DNA of 64,000 bases from Bianquea renquensis (GTDB taxonomy: Bacteria; Bacillota; Clostridia; Lachnospirales; Bianqueaceae): the NCBI RefSeq assembly GCF_014384895.1, contig NZ_JACRSQ010000005.1, positions 85,419 through 149,418 on the forward strand, read 5' to 3'. This document shows, one piece after another, positions 24,799 to 33,260 of the stretch. Positions within the stretch are counted from its first letter, which is position 1, and the number at the start of each line of letters is the position of its first letter. The notes beneath the pieces were generated by a model. That model was given only the letters and a program-made list of their open reading frames with translations. It did not search any database and was not told the origin of the DNA. The position numbers and the translations under genes are program-made.

Positions 24799-24840
24799 GG
24801 CAAAATAATAGAGGCAAACATAAAAATATTGATATATACT
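24799..24840 (+). promoter_or_regulatory. Probable AraC-dependent promoter of uxaB-uxaA
   Basis: TATACT (24835-24840) can serve as -10 but has no recognisable -35. Instead two direct repeats GGCAAA (24799-24804 and 24813-24818, each followed by A-rich ATAA-like sequence) lie upstream, the second covering the -35 position. This is the usual layout of an AraC-activated promoter. Confidence 0.4.
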
Positions 24841-24877
24841 AAAAAAATAAGGTTGGCGGGAGAATAGGAGGAAAGAT

Positions 24878-26167
24878 ATGGGTACCAAACCAGAGCGGTG
24901 TGAAAAGATCATTCAATTTGGAGAAGGAGGCTTTTTGCGAGGTTTTGCAGACTGGATTATCCAGCTGACGGACGAGGCGACGGATTTTAACGCGTCTGTC
25001 GTCGTTGTGCAGCCGATTGAGCATGGAATGTGCGCAAAACTGGAAGAGCAAAACTGTGTCTATACGCACATCATGCGCGGAATGAAAAACGGGATCCCGA
25101 CTGTGGAGCAAAAGCGAATCGACGTCATCTCCAGAACGGTGGAGCCCTATAAGGATTTTGAGGCGTACCTCAAGCTGGCAGAAAATCCGGATTTTCGGTT
25201 TATCCTTTCCAACACAACGGAAGCCGGGATTGTCTTCGACGGTGAGGATAAACCCGAACATGCGCCGAATCTAACATTCCCGGCAAAGGTGACACTGCTG
25301 CTGCACCGGCGCTTTGCCATGGGATTGAAGGGCTTTATCTTTCTGCCCTGCGAGCTGATCGAACAAAACGGTACCACACTGAAACAGTGCGTGATCGACT
25401 ATGCAAAACTTTGGGGGCTGGGTGATGATTTTATTGCCTGGGTTCAGCGGGACAATATCTTTTACAATACTCTTGTGGACAGAATTGTGACGGGGTATCC
25501 CCGGGATGAAAAAATCGATCTTGAGTATGAGGACAACATGGTCAATACCAGCGAGCTCTTCCATCTGTGGGTCATCGAGGGGCCGGCCTCCATCAAAGAG
25601 GAATTTCCCTTCCACAAGGCGGGGCTGAACATCATTGTCACGGATAATCTGGAGCCGTATCGGACGCGCAAGGTGCGCATCTTAAACGGCGCGCACACGG
25701 CCATGATTCCCTACGCCATGTTAAGCGGACTGGAAACGGTGGGTGACTGTATGGACGATGCCAAGATGAGCGCCTTTGTCAAGGCCTGTGTTTACGATGA
25801 AATCCTTACAACCCTCGATCTGCCCGAGCAGGAGCTGCGCGAGTACGCCGACAATGTCTTCGAGCGCTTTTGTAATCCATATATCCGGCATCTGTGTGCC
25901 TCCATAGCCTTGAATTCCGTCAGCAAATTCAAGGTGCGCGTTCTGCCCTCCATCCTGGAATACATAAAGCGGTGCGGGGAGCTGCCAGAGCATTTGATCT
26001 TCTCTTTTGCCAAGCTGATTGAATTCTATAAAACCGGTACGCCCAACGACGACGATAAGATAATCGCCTTTATGAAGCAATCGGATGTGCCCTCGATTCT
26101 ATCCAACACAACACTCTGGGGCAGCGACCTGAGGTATCTGACCGAAGCTGTGGAGCGCGCCTTATGA
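24878..26167 (+). CDS. uxaB: Tagaturonate reductase (altronate oxidoreductase)
   Basis: A 429-residue member of the mannitol dehydrogenase family. The N-terminal IIQFGEGGFLRGFADWIIQL, VVVVQPIEHGMCAKL and RFILSNTTEAGI are diagnostic of UxaB, which reduces D-tagaturonate to D-altronate with NADH in galacturonate breakdown. The C-terminal domain holds the catalytic region ILNGAHTAMIPYAMLSGLET (Asn/His). The length matches slightly short Firmicute homologues. AGGAGG precedes the ATG. The stop overlaps uxaA (ATGA at 26164-26167). It acts in the cytoplasm. Confidence 0.93.
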   Translation: MGTKPERCEKIIQFGEGGFLRGFADWIIQLTDEATDFNASVVVVQPIEHGMCAKLEEQNCVYTHIMRGMKNGIPTVEQKRIDVISRTVEPYKDFEAYLKLAENPDFRFILSNTTEAGIVFDGEDKPEHAPNLTFPAKVTLLLHRRFAMGLKGFIFLPCELIEQNGTTLKQCVIDYAKLWGLGDDFIAWVQRDNIFYNTLVDRIVTGYPRDEKIDLEYEDNMVNTSELFHLWVIEGPASIKEEFPFHKAGLNIIVTDNLEPYRTRKVRILNGAHTAMIPYAMLSGLETVGDCMDDAKMSAFVKACVYDEILTTLDLPEQELREYADNVFERFCNPYIRHLCASIALNSVSKFKVRVLPSILEYIKRCGELPEHLIFSFAKLIEFYKTGTPNDDDKIIAFMKQSDVPSILSNTTLWGSDLRYLTEAVERAL

Positions 26168-27543
26168 GAATTCATCCCCTGGATAATGTGGAGGTCAATC
26201 TGGAAAATGGACATAAGTATGCGCTGCGTCCTATCGAAGACGGTGAAATGATTCTTAAATATGGCAATCCCATTGGACATGCGATCCGGGATATTGCCAA
26301 GGGCGAGCATGTTCACAGCCATAATATGCGGACAAATCTCAGCGGCAATCTGGAGTACAGGTATCAGCCCAACTATGTGGAGACGGAGAGGGTCCCTACC
26401 AGCCAGACCTTTTTAGGCTATGTGCGCGAAGATGGCGAGGTCGGGATCCGCAACGATGTTTGGATCATCCACACCGTCGGCTGTGTGAACAAGGTGGGCA
26501 AAAGGATTGCGGAGCTTACGGGAGCAAAGTGCTTTGAGCATCCCTTTGGCTGCTCGCAGCTAGGGGATGACCAGAAAATTACACAGCTGATTTTGCGGGG
26601 ATTGGTCAATCACCCCAATGCAGCAGGCGTTCTTGTGCTGGGACTCGGCTGCGAAAACAACAATATTGCAGAATTTCAGAAGGTACTTGGAAGCTGGAAC
26701 CCTAAGCGAGTGTCTTTCTTAAACGCTCAGGAATGCGAAGACGAAATCGAAGAGGGCGTGCAACTTGTCCGCCAGTTGCAGCGGTATGCGGACACTTTTC
26801 AGCGAGTGCCGGTGCCGGTTTCCAAACTAAAAATTGGACTTAAATGCGGCGGCAGCGATGGTTTCAGCGGAATCACCGCCAATCCGCTGGTGGGCTCACT
26901 GTCGGACCGGCTAGTCTCCTACGGGGCAAGCTGTGTTCTGACGGAAGTGCCGGAAATGTTTGGCGCAGAGCATCTGCTAATGCAGCGCTGTCCCACAGAG
27001 GAACTCTTTCAAAAGACAGTGGAGCTGATCAATAATTTTAAAGACTACTTCACACGCCATCATCAGGTGATCTATGAAAATCCTTCGCCGGGAAACAAGG
27101 CAGGGGGCATTACGACGCTGGAAGAGAAATCCCTCGGATGCGTTCAGAAGGGCGGCGGCAGTCCAATTGCCGATGTACTGGATTATGGGGATATGGTGAC
27201 CAAGAATGGGCTTTCCCTGTTGAACGGGCCGGGAAATGACATAGTCGCCGTTACAAACCTAGTCGCCGCAGGTGTCCAACTGGTGCTCTTTACCACTGGG
27301 CGGGGAACGCCGGTGGGAGGTCCCGTGCCGACGGTCAAGATTGCGACAAACCGTACACTCGCAGAAAAAAAGAAAAACTGGATTGATTTTGATGCGTCCC
27401 CGCTGCTGGAGGGAAAAACCATGCCGGAGATGACAGAGGCGCTGTTGGACTATGTCCTTCGTGTCGCCTCCGGCGAAGAGACGGCCAATGAGCGGGGCGG
27501 TTACAGTGAAATCTCTATTTTTAAAGATGGAATCGTATTATAG
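26164..27543 (+). CDS. uxaA: Altronate dehydratase
   Basis: A 459-residue UxaA: the N-terminal SAF-type domain (NPIGHAIRDIAKGEHVHSHN) is joined to the large catalytic domain (FLGYVREDGEVGIRNDVWII, LGLGCENNNIAEF, LKCGGSDGFSGITANPLVG, TGRGTPVGGPVPTVKI). It converts D-altronate to 2-keto-3-deoxygluconate using Fe2+ or Mn2+. It is translationally coupled to uxaB. The isomerase (uxaC) and KDG kinase/aldolase genes are not in this window. Confidence 0.93.
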   Translation: MRIHPLDNVEVNLENGHKYALRPIEDGEMILKYGNPIGHAIRDIAKGEHVHSHNMRTNLSGNLEYRYQPNYVETERVPTSQTFLGYVREDGEVGIRNDVWIIHTVGCVNKVGKRIAELTGAKCFEHPFGCSQLGDDQKITQLILRGLVNHPNAAGVLVLGLGCENNNIAEFQKVLGSWNPKRVSFLNAQECEDEIEEGVQLVRQLQRYADTFQRVPVPVSKLKIGLKCGGSDGFSGITANPLVGSLSDRLVSYGASCVLTEVPEMFGAEHLLMQRCPTEELFQKTVELINNFKDYFTRHHQVIYENPSPGNKAGGITTLEEKSLGCVQKGGGSPIADVLDYGDMVTKNGLSLLNGPGNDIVAVTNLVAAGVQLVLFTTGRGTPVGGPVPTVKIATNRTLAEKKKNWIDFDASPLLEGKTMPEMTEALLDYVLRVASGEETANERGGYSEISIFKDGIVL

Positions 27544-27676
27544 GGATTGCCATCCGAAAGAGCGTCAATCGTGCTAAGTGCAGCGCTATGGTATTATCGA
27601 AATTTTGAGGGTCAGCAAAGCTTGCATTCACTGTCCCTTTGTGATATGATCATCGTATCCAGAGGGAGGTGTGGAG

Positions 27677-27828
27677 ATGGAGGCTTACACAAAATCTGAA
27701 TACATTGAGGATCCCAAGATCCCAGGGGCGACTCCTGCACATCGGAGAATGCGGTGCTGGCATAGAGTATCGTCCAGGATCTGTATCACAGCATATCCCA
27801 TCTGTTGGAACATGAATTGACAAAATGA
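27677..27828 (+). pseudogene. Possible frameshifted small gene
   Basis: A good ribosome binding site (GGGAGGTG) precedes ATG 27677, which reads MEAYTKSEYIEDPKIPG and then becomes uncodelike. A second frame gives LLHIGECGAGIEYRPGS and a third ends VQDLYHSISHLLEHELTK at a stop (27826). The ends look coding, the middle does not. It is either a decayed gene or chance. The rest of 27544-27851 shows nothing else. Confidence 0.3.
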
Positions 27829-27851
27829 AAGACGAACGGGAGGATCAAGGA

Positions 27852-28697
27852 GTGTATAAAATCAAAATCACCGGTGATAGTACCATGGACTTGTCAAAAG
27901 AGCTGCTACAGCAGTATGACATGGATGTCATTCCGCTCTATATCAATATGGAGGAGCAATCCTACAGGGATGGGATTGATATTGTCCCGGATGATATTTA
28001 TTCCTATGTCAACCAGACGGGAAAGCTTTCGAAGACATCGGCGCCCACCATCGAGGATTATACGGAGCTATTTCGCGCTTACAAAAAGGACTATGATGCC
28101 ATCCTTCACTTTAATATCAGCTCTGATTTTTCCAGCGCGCACCAGAACGCAATGGCGGCTGCGGCACAGATGGAGGGGGTTTACCCCATCGACTCCAGAA
28201 GCCTATCCTCCGGCACGGGAATACTCGCCATTGAGGCGGCGGAGATGGCGCAGCAGGGGATGGATCCTCAGTCCATTGTAGACGAAATCCAAAATCTGAT
28301 CCCCAAGGTTGAGATCAGCTTTCTCATCGATACGCTGGTCTATCTGCATAAAGGGGGGCGCTGCTCGTCCGTTGCCATGCTCGGAGCCAATGTGTTGAAG
28401 TTAAAGCCCTGTATTGAGGTTATTGATGGGCGGATGTTGGTAGGGAAAAAATACCGGGGGTCCTATGAATCGTGTGTGATGAATTATGTACGAGACAGGC
28501 TCTCCGGAAGAACGGATATCCGAACACACCGTATTTTTTGTACCCATACGCGGTGTGAAAAGGACCTGGTAACAAAGGTATTGGAGGAAACAAAACAATA
28601 TCAGACCTTTACAGAGAGATTGGACACATGGGCGGGATGTACCGTAACCAACCACTGTGGACCGGGAACTCTGGGAATCATCTATATTCGAAAATAG
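27852..28697 (+). CDS. DegV-family fatty-acid-binding protein
   Basis: A 281-residue DegV protein; the family binds fatty acids and, in some Gram-positives, presents them to fatty acid kinase. The opening YKIKITGDSTMDLSKELLQQ and the S/T-containing ligand loops (TSAPTIEDYTELFRA, FNISSDFSSAHQNA) are typical, as is DTLVYLHKGGR later on. The start is GTG 27852 with GGGAGG 8 nt upstream; the ATG at 27825 lacks a ribosome binding site and would add nine unconserved residues. It is single, ending in a strong terminator. Confidence 0.9.
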   Translation: MYKIKITGDSTMDLSKELLQQYDMDVIPLYINMEEQSYRDGIDIVPDDIYSYVNQTGKLSKTSAPTIEDYTELFRAYKKDYDAILHFNISSDFSSAHQNAMAAAAQMEGVYPIDSRSLSSGTGILAIEAAEMAQQGMDPQSIVDEIQNLIPKVEISFLIDTLVYLHKGGRCSSVAMLGANVLKLKPCIEVIDGRMLVGKKYRGSYESCVMNYVRDRLSGRTDIRTHRIFCTHTRCEKDLVTKVLEETKQYQTFTERLDTWAGCTVTNHCGPGTLGIIYIRK

Positions 28698-28705
28698 TCA
28701 ATGGG

Positions 28706-28729
28706 ACGGCGGTCTACCCGCCGTTTTTT
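28706..28729 (+). terminator. Terminator of the degV-like gene
   Basis: A 7-bp GC stem (28706-28712 with 28718-28724) is followed by T6. It lies directly against the stop codon of the convergent AraC gene. Confidence 0.85.
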
Positions 28730-29545
28730 CTATAGGAACGTCTTCGATTGCCGGTATGCCCTTGGCGATACGCCAAATTGCGCCTTAAAAACATTGGAAA
28801 AATAGTGAGCGTCGTCGTATCCCAGCTGCCGTGCAATTTCTTGAACCGGCAAGGTGGTATTCTGCAACAAGTTTTGCGCGGCAGCAAGTTTTTGCTGGAG
28901 AAGATAGGCGTAGGGCGTAATATGGAACGTTTTTTTAAACAGTTTGGTTGTGTAGTCCGGGGACCGGCCGATGGCGCGCGCGAGCTGTGAGATGGAGATG
29001 GAACCGGACACCGCCTTGTCCAGAGCCTGCCGCAGGATGACTGCTTCGCTTGAAATAGCAGGTGTATGGGGCTTTGTATCGTAAAGCACGGTGAGAATGC
29101 GGTGGAAAAGAAGTGCGCACTGATGAAAGGTGCGCCGTGTATCGGAACCGGATGTAAAGGCAGTCTGGATAAACTCGCGAAAAAGGGGTTCCACAGGGCA
29201 GCGGTGCAGGACCACGGGATTGCCGATCTCATACTGGTCCAGGAGAAGTTCAACCAGGGAGCCGTCAAGGTTAAAGAATAGTTTTATCCATGGATCCTTC
29301 GCGTCGGAGGAATACGTATGGCAGGTGCCCTTCCGCAGAATGTAGACATCTCCAGAGGAGGCGGTAAAAGATTCTCCGTCACAGAGGATCGAACCTGTCC
29401 CTTTTACCACGTATTCCAGAACGGTTAAGGGACTTTTCATTCGAGAGATCCGATAACTGCCGTCGCAATACGAGATGCCTGTGAGAAGGATTCGAAATGG
29501 CAGTGTCGGATCCATACCAGGGAAATATTGTAAGTCTTCGTACAA
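28730..29545 (-). CDS. AraC-family transcriptional regulator
   Basis: A 271-residue AraC protein: the N-terminal cupin (LTVLEYVVKGTGSILCDGES, SSGDVYILRKGTCHTYSSD) is followed by the DNA-binding half (SISQLARAIGRSPDYTTKLF, PVQEIARQLGYDDAHYFSNV, FKAQFGVSPRAYRQ). It is divergent from the DUF4965-type gene at 29654 and most likely controls it. The start at 29545 is the family's normal length. Confidence 0.87.
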   Translation of the reverse strand: MYEDLQYFPGMDPTLPFRILLTGISYCDGSYRISRMKSPLTVLEYVVKGTGSILCDGESFTASSGDVYILRKGTCHTYSSDAKDPWIKLFFNLDGSLVELLLDQYEIGNPVVLHRCPVEPLFREFIQTAFTSGSDTRRTFHQCALLFHRILTVLYDTKPHTPAISSEAVILRQALDKAVSGSISISQLARAIGRSPDYTTKLFKKTFHITPYAYLLQQKLAAAQNLLQNTTLPVQEIARQLGYDDAHYFSNVFKAQFGVSPRAYRQSKTFL

Positions 29546-29653
29546 ATAGGATTCCTCACTTTTTACTTGTTTTTTCTATTTCTTTGCGATATATCCAATG
29601 GTATACTACAAATATGGAAAAAGCAAGTACTTTTTATGAAAGAAGGAATCCGA

Positions 29654-31552
29654 ATGAATTTGCGAGCACCAGCCGTTCCTCTTATAACGGTGGACCCCTA
29701 TTTCAGTGTTTGGTCCATGGCTGACCATTTAGCGGGCGATACAACCCGGCATTGGACTGGAAAGCCCAACACGCTACTTGGAACAGTCTCAATTGATGGG
29801 CAGTCCTATGGGTTTATGGGCGCACAGGAAAATCTGCCAGCGCTTTCCCAGACCCAGATTTCCATCACTGCGCTGAAGACGACGTACATATTTCGCCAGG
29901 ATATGGTGGAGCTGACCGCTACGTTCCTGTCACCACAGCTCCCAGACCAATTGGAGATTATGAGTCAACCTGTATCCTATCTGGAAATTCAGACGCGCTT
30001 TTTAGATGGACGTCCGCACCACATCTCCATCCAGATCGAGGCGTCAGAAGAGCTTTGTCTGAATTCCAAAGGGCAAATGCCAGTCACGGTTGCCCAGCGG
30101 ACAGTATCACCTGCGCTTGAGGCGATTGAGATGGGAAGCGCGGAACAACCTATTTTGGCGAAAAAGGGTGATGATATACGGATTGACTGGGGATATTTTT
30201 ATCTGGCGGTTCGGGGAGGACATACAGCGCAAGCTGCCCACGATGGCATGACATTTGTTCAGGCTGAAGCGCCAGTGTCGCCCGGGCATCCGGCTTTATT
30301 CGTGTTTGCCTATGATGACCGGGAGAGTTTACTTTATTTTGGGCATAAGGCAAAAGCGTATTGGAATCGCAACGGCGCTTCCATTGACGATGTGATCCGG
30401 CGGGGAATCGCCAGCTATTCGGAACTGTCACGGCAGTGTGACCAGTTTGATGAGAATCTATTTCGCGATGCTGTTCACGCGGGCGGCGAAAAATACGCAC
30501 AGATTCTGCAATTGGCTTTCCGACAGGTAATGGCCGCACACAAGCTGGCAGTGGATGAGAATGGGGAGATTCTCTATATTTCCAAAGAATGCTTTAGTAA
30601 CGGTTGCGCCGCAACTGTGGACGTCAGCTATCCCTCCATTCCCATGTATCTGTATTATAATCCGGAATTGATTAAGGGGATGCTTCGGCCTATATTCCGT
30701 TATGCGGAGAGTCCGGCCTGGCAATATCCTTTTGCGCCCCATGATGTGGGAACGTATCCAATTTTAAATGGACAGGTCTATAGCAAGGATTCGCTGGATG
30801 GACAGATGCCGGTGGAAGAGTGTGGAAACATGCTATTGATGGTCGCTGCAACTGCTATTGTGACTCACGATGTATCCTATGCCGCAGCCCACTGGGATAC
30901 TCTGTCGAAATGGGCGTCCTATCTAAAAGAGCATGGCGTTGATCCTGAGAATCAGCTTTGTACGGATGATTTCGCCGGACATCTCGCCCACAATTGCAAT
31001 TTGTCTCTCAAAGCCATCATGGCCTTGGTTGGAATGGCGGCCTTGTGCGAAATGAAAGGCGATGATACGGAAGCTGGAGAATACATGGCCTGCGCCAATG
31101 CCATGAAAGAGCGCTGGATCGAAATGGCAGACAATGGCGACGGCACCTATCGTTTGGCCTTTGACCAGCCCGACACCTACAGTATGAAATACAATGTAGT
31201 TTGGGATATAGTTTTCGGCAGCCACATTTTCCCTGCGGAAGTGCTGGCATCTGAATTTGCTGGGTATAAGAAGCGAATCCATCCATATGGTATGCCCTTA
31301 GATAACCGAAAGACCTATACGAAATCGGATTGGCTGGTTTGGACGGCGACCTTAGCTCGAGAGAAGGAAGAGTTTGAAGCTTTCATTGAACCTCTTTGGA
31401 GAGCATATCATAACTCGCCTTCCCGTGTTCCCATGACGGATTGGTATGATACGGTTACATCGATTCAGGCTGGGTTTCAGCATCGAACGGTGCAGGGCGG
31501 CCTTTTCATGAAGGTGCTGGAGGCGAGTGGAAAGTGCAGGTATTGGGATTGA
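29654..31552 (+). CDS. DUF4965/DUF1793 (glutaminase A-like) protein, putative glycoside-hydrolase-like
   Basis: A 632-residue protein that begins LRAPAVPLITVDPYFSVWSM, the characteristic start of the GtaA-like family (DUF5127-DUF4965-DUF1793). An N-terminal beta-sandwich (about 1-270) is followed by an alpha/alpha-barrel (about 270-632) containing CFSNGCAATVDVSYPSIPMY, ILNGQVYSKDSLDGQMPVEE and NCNLSLKAIMALVG. Some members are annotated as glutaminases, but many bacterial ones look like carbohydrate enzymes because of the barrel fold. There is no signal peptide. The ATG at 29654 is preceded by AAGAAGGA. It is regulated probably by the divergent AraC gene. Confidence 0.8.
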   Translation: MNLRAPAVPLITVDPYFSVWSMADHLAGDTTRHWTGKPNTLLGTVSIDGQSYGFMGAQENLPALSQTQISITALKTTYIFRQDMVELTATFLSPQLPDQLEIMSQPVSYLEIQTRFLDGRPHHISIQIEASEELCLNSKGQMPVTVAQRTVSPALEAIEMGSAEQPILAKKGDDIRIDWGYFYLAVRGGHTAQAAHDGMTFVQAEAPVSPGHPALFVFAYDDRESLLYFGHKAKAYWNRNGASIDDVIRRGIASYSELSRQCDQFDENLFRDAVHAGGEKYAQILQLAFRQVMAAHKLAVDENGEILYISKECFSNGCAATVDVSYPSIPMYLYYNPELIKGMLRPIFRYAESPAWQYPFAPHDVGTYPILNGQVYSKDSLDGQMPVEECGNMLLMVAATAIVTHDVSYAAAHWDTLSKWASYLKEHGVDPENQLCTDDFAGHLAHNCNLSLKAIMALVGMAALCEMKGDDTEAGEYMACANAMKERWIEMADNGDGTYRLAFDQPDTYSMKYNVVWDIVFGSHIFPAEVLASEFAGYKKRIHPYGMPLDNRKTYTKSDWLVWTATLAREKEEFEAFIEPLWRAYHNSPSRVPMTDWYDTVTSIQAGFQHRTVQGGLFMKVLEASGKCRYWD

Positions 31553-31563
31553 TAGAAAATAAT

Positions 31564-31602
31564 AGCGGATATCTGGCTTGATTGTCAGATGTCCGCTTCT
31601 TG
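31564..31602 (+). terminator. Terminator between convergent DUF4965 and HxlR genes
   Basis: A 12-bp stem with one G-T mismatch pair (31564-31575 with 31586-31597) is followed by TCTTGTT. It can serve both genes. Confidence 0.7.
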
Positions 31603-31938
31603 TTAACATACAGATGATTTATAATCTTCGCCCCAATTCCACATAGCATCAAGTATCGGCTTGAGACTCCGACCTAATTCGGTAAGAGAATATTCAACTC
31701 TCGGTGGCACTTCCGCATATACTTTTCGATTGACAAGACCGCTTGCTTCCATATCGCGGAGCTGTGCGGTCAGAACCTTTTGCGAGACACTTCCGATAGA
31801 TTTTTTTAACTCGCCAAAACGCTTTGTTCCCGGCATAAGGTCACGCAATATCAAAACTTTCCATTTATCTCCAATCAAAGTTAAGGTAGTTTCAACGGGG
31901 CAGGCGGGTAATTCCTTTACGGATCGTGGCTCATTCAT
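31603..31938 (-). CDS. HxlR-family winged-helix regulator
   Basis: A 111-residue HxlR protein, with the family signature CPVETTLTLIGDKWKVLILR, then RFGELKKSIGSVSQKVLTAQ and LRDMEASGLVNRKVYAEVPP for the wing. HxlR proteins usually sense aldehydes, quinones or disulfide stress, often through the N-terminal Cys (present here). AGGAGG is 8 nt upstream of the start. It is divergent from the NAD(P)-binding protein gene at 32220, its likely target. Confidence 0.9.
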   Translation of the reverse strand: MNEPRSVKELPACPVETTLTLIGDKWKVLILRDLMPGTKRFGELKKSIGSVSQKVLTAQLRDMEASGLVNRKVYAEVPPRVEYSLTELGRSLKPILDAMWNWGEDYKSSVC

Positions 31939-31983
31939 AGTGAACGCCTCCTATAATCGTTTCTCAAAATATTGAACACGCTA

Positions 31984-32098
31984 ATTATAGCATACAGATT
32001 TTTGATCAGTCAACATTTTAAATAGATAATAGTTTCTTTTTAGTAACTATAGCACAATAAAGTGCTTACTTTACAACAGAAACTAGAGTGCGTATAAT
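31984..32098. promoter_or_regulatory. Divergent promoters and operator-like palindrome between hxlR-like and oxidoreductase genes
   Basis: Minus strand: TTGACT (32008-32013), 18-bp spacer, TATAAT (31984-31989) for the HxlR gene. Plus strand: TTTACA (32070-32075), 17-bp spacer, TATAAT (32093-32098) for the oxidoreductase gene. Between them lies an inverted repeat ATAGTT...AACTAT (32029-32034 with 32045-32050, spacer 10), a plausible site for the dimeric HxlR protein. Confidence 0.6.
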
Positions 32099-32219
32099 AT
32101 AGACAGAGCTGAGGGGAACGGCCGCTCCTACGCTCGCAGATGAATTACACGGAGAAACCCAGAATGAAAAGTTAAAAACATTCGGCAGTGACCGAACTGA
32201 AATCAAGGAGGAACTCAGT

Positions 32220-32849
32220 ATGAAAATTGCAGTAATATGTGCAAACGGTAAAGCGGGTAAACGTATTGTTAAGGAAGCGGTCAGCCGAGGTCTGGATGTA
32301 ACCGCCGTCGTGCGCGGGGAAAATCAGACGGTGGCGCAGAAGGTATTGAAGAAAGACCTGTTTGATTTGACTGCCGCCGATTTAAAGGGCTTTGATGTCG
32401 TTATTGACGCCTTTGGCACCTGGACGGAGGATACCCTTCCCCAGCACAGCACTTCTTTGAAGCACCTTTGCGACATTCTCTCTGGAACAAATATTCGTTT
32501 GCTTGTGGTTGGCGGCGCAGGAAGCCTGTATGTAAATCCAGAACACACCGCGGTTGTATCGGATGGAGCGGATTTTCCGCCGCAGTTTTTGCCGCTTGCA
32601 AAGGCTCAGGGGAAAGCACTCTCAGAGCTTCGTCAGAGAGGGGATGTAAAGTGGACATTTATAAGCCCTGCGGGAGATTTTAGAGCAGACGGTGAGCGTA
32701 CTGGAAAATACATTCTTGGCGGCGAGGAATTGACACTTAATTCCAGAGGCGAAAGTATCATAAGCTATGAGGATTATGCTATTGCTATGATAGACGAAGC
32801 TACAAATGGCGACAATATTCAAAAACGGATCAGCGTTGTCAGAGAATAG
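32220..32849 (+). CDS. NAD(P)H-binding (atypical SDR, NmrA/YwnB-like) oxidoreductase
   Basis: A 209-residue Rossmann protein: KIAVICANGKAGKRIVKEAV carries the atypical SDR dinucleotide motif, followed by VIDAFGTWTEDTLPQ and LLVVGGAGSLYVNPE. Such proteins commonly act on quinones or aldehydes or serve as redox sensors. It is divergent from the HxlR gene with shared control region, the standard pairing for stress-induced reductases. AGGAGG precedes the ATG. Terminated by a hairpin at 32872. Confidence 0.85.
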   Translation: MKIAVICANGKAGKRIVKEAVSRGLDVTAVVRGENQTVAQKVLKKDLFDLTAADLKGFDVVIDAFGTWTEDTLPQHSTSLKHLCDILSGTNIRLLVVGGAGSLYVNPEHTAVVSDGADFPPQFLPLAKAQGKALSELRQRGDVKWTFISPAGDFRADGERTGKYILGGEELTLNSRGESIISYEDYAIAMIDEATNGDNIQKRISVVRE

Positions 32850-32871
32850 CCGATTGCTTTTCTCCCCAAAC

Positions 32872-32905
32872 AAAAGCCGCGCATACCGCTGGTTGCGCGG
32901 CTTTT
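32872..32905 (+). terminator. Terminator of the oxidoreductase gene
   Basis: A perfect 11-bp stem (32872-32882 with 32895-32905) begins with AAAA and ends with TTTT, so it may act both ways. Confidence 0.85.
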
Positions 32906-33091
32906 ATATATGCCTGTGTCAACTTAGGGGAAGCCTGCGCGCCAACGGAAATCAGAGACCGCTCCATCTGTATCAATGCAGATATCGGGACGATATAAAA
33001 ATGGAAAGCGCAAAAAAGGAGTGCATGGCAAACATAAAATCCTGTGAGATGGGAAAATGTGGTATTTCGACTATAGATTTTTGTCAGTTTC

Positions 33092-33174
33092 TATGGTATA
33101 ATAATCGCGTACGCGATTATACGCGCCGGCCGCGCAGTGAGCGAAGCGAACAAACCATTGCGTGGCCGTGTGCA
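33092..33174 (+). repeat. 83-bp dispersed repeat, copy 1, carrying a -10 promoter element and palindrome
   Basis: This 83-nt segment recurs at 62458-62540 in the same orientation with only four differences. It starts with an extended -10 (TGGTATAAT at 33094-33102), runs into the 20-nt perfect palindrome at 33101-33120, then a GC-rich stretch (GCGCCGGCCGCGC) and GAGCGAAGCGAAC. After this copy comes a hairpin (CATGGCCGGAGGCCATG, 33193-33209) and a second TGGTATAAT ending at 33215. The rest of the gap 32906-33260 holds no gene. Confidence 0.85.
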
Positions 33175-33260
33175 ACCCTGCGGAGCGATATCATGGCCGG
33201 AGGCCATGGTATAATGACAGAAAGGGTTCTACTATTTGATGAGCAGTGGGAGGAATGGGC

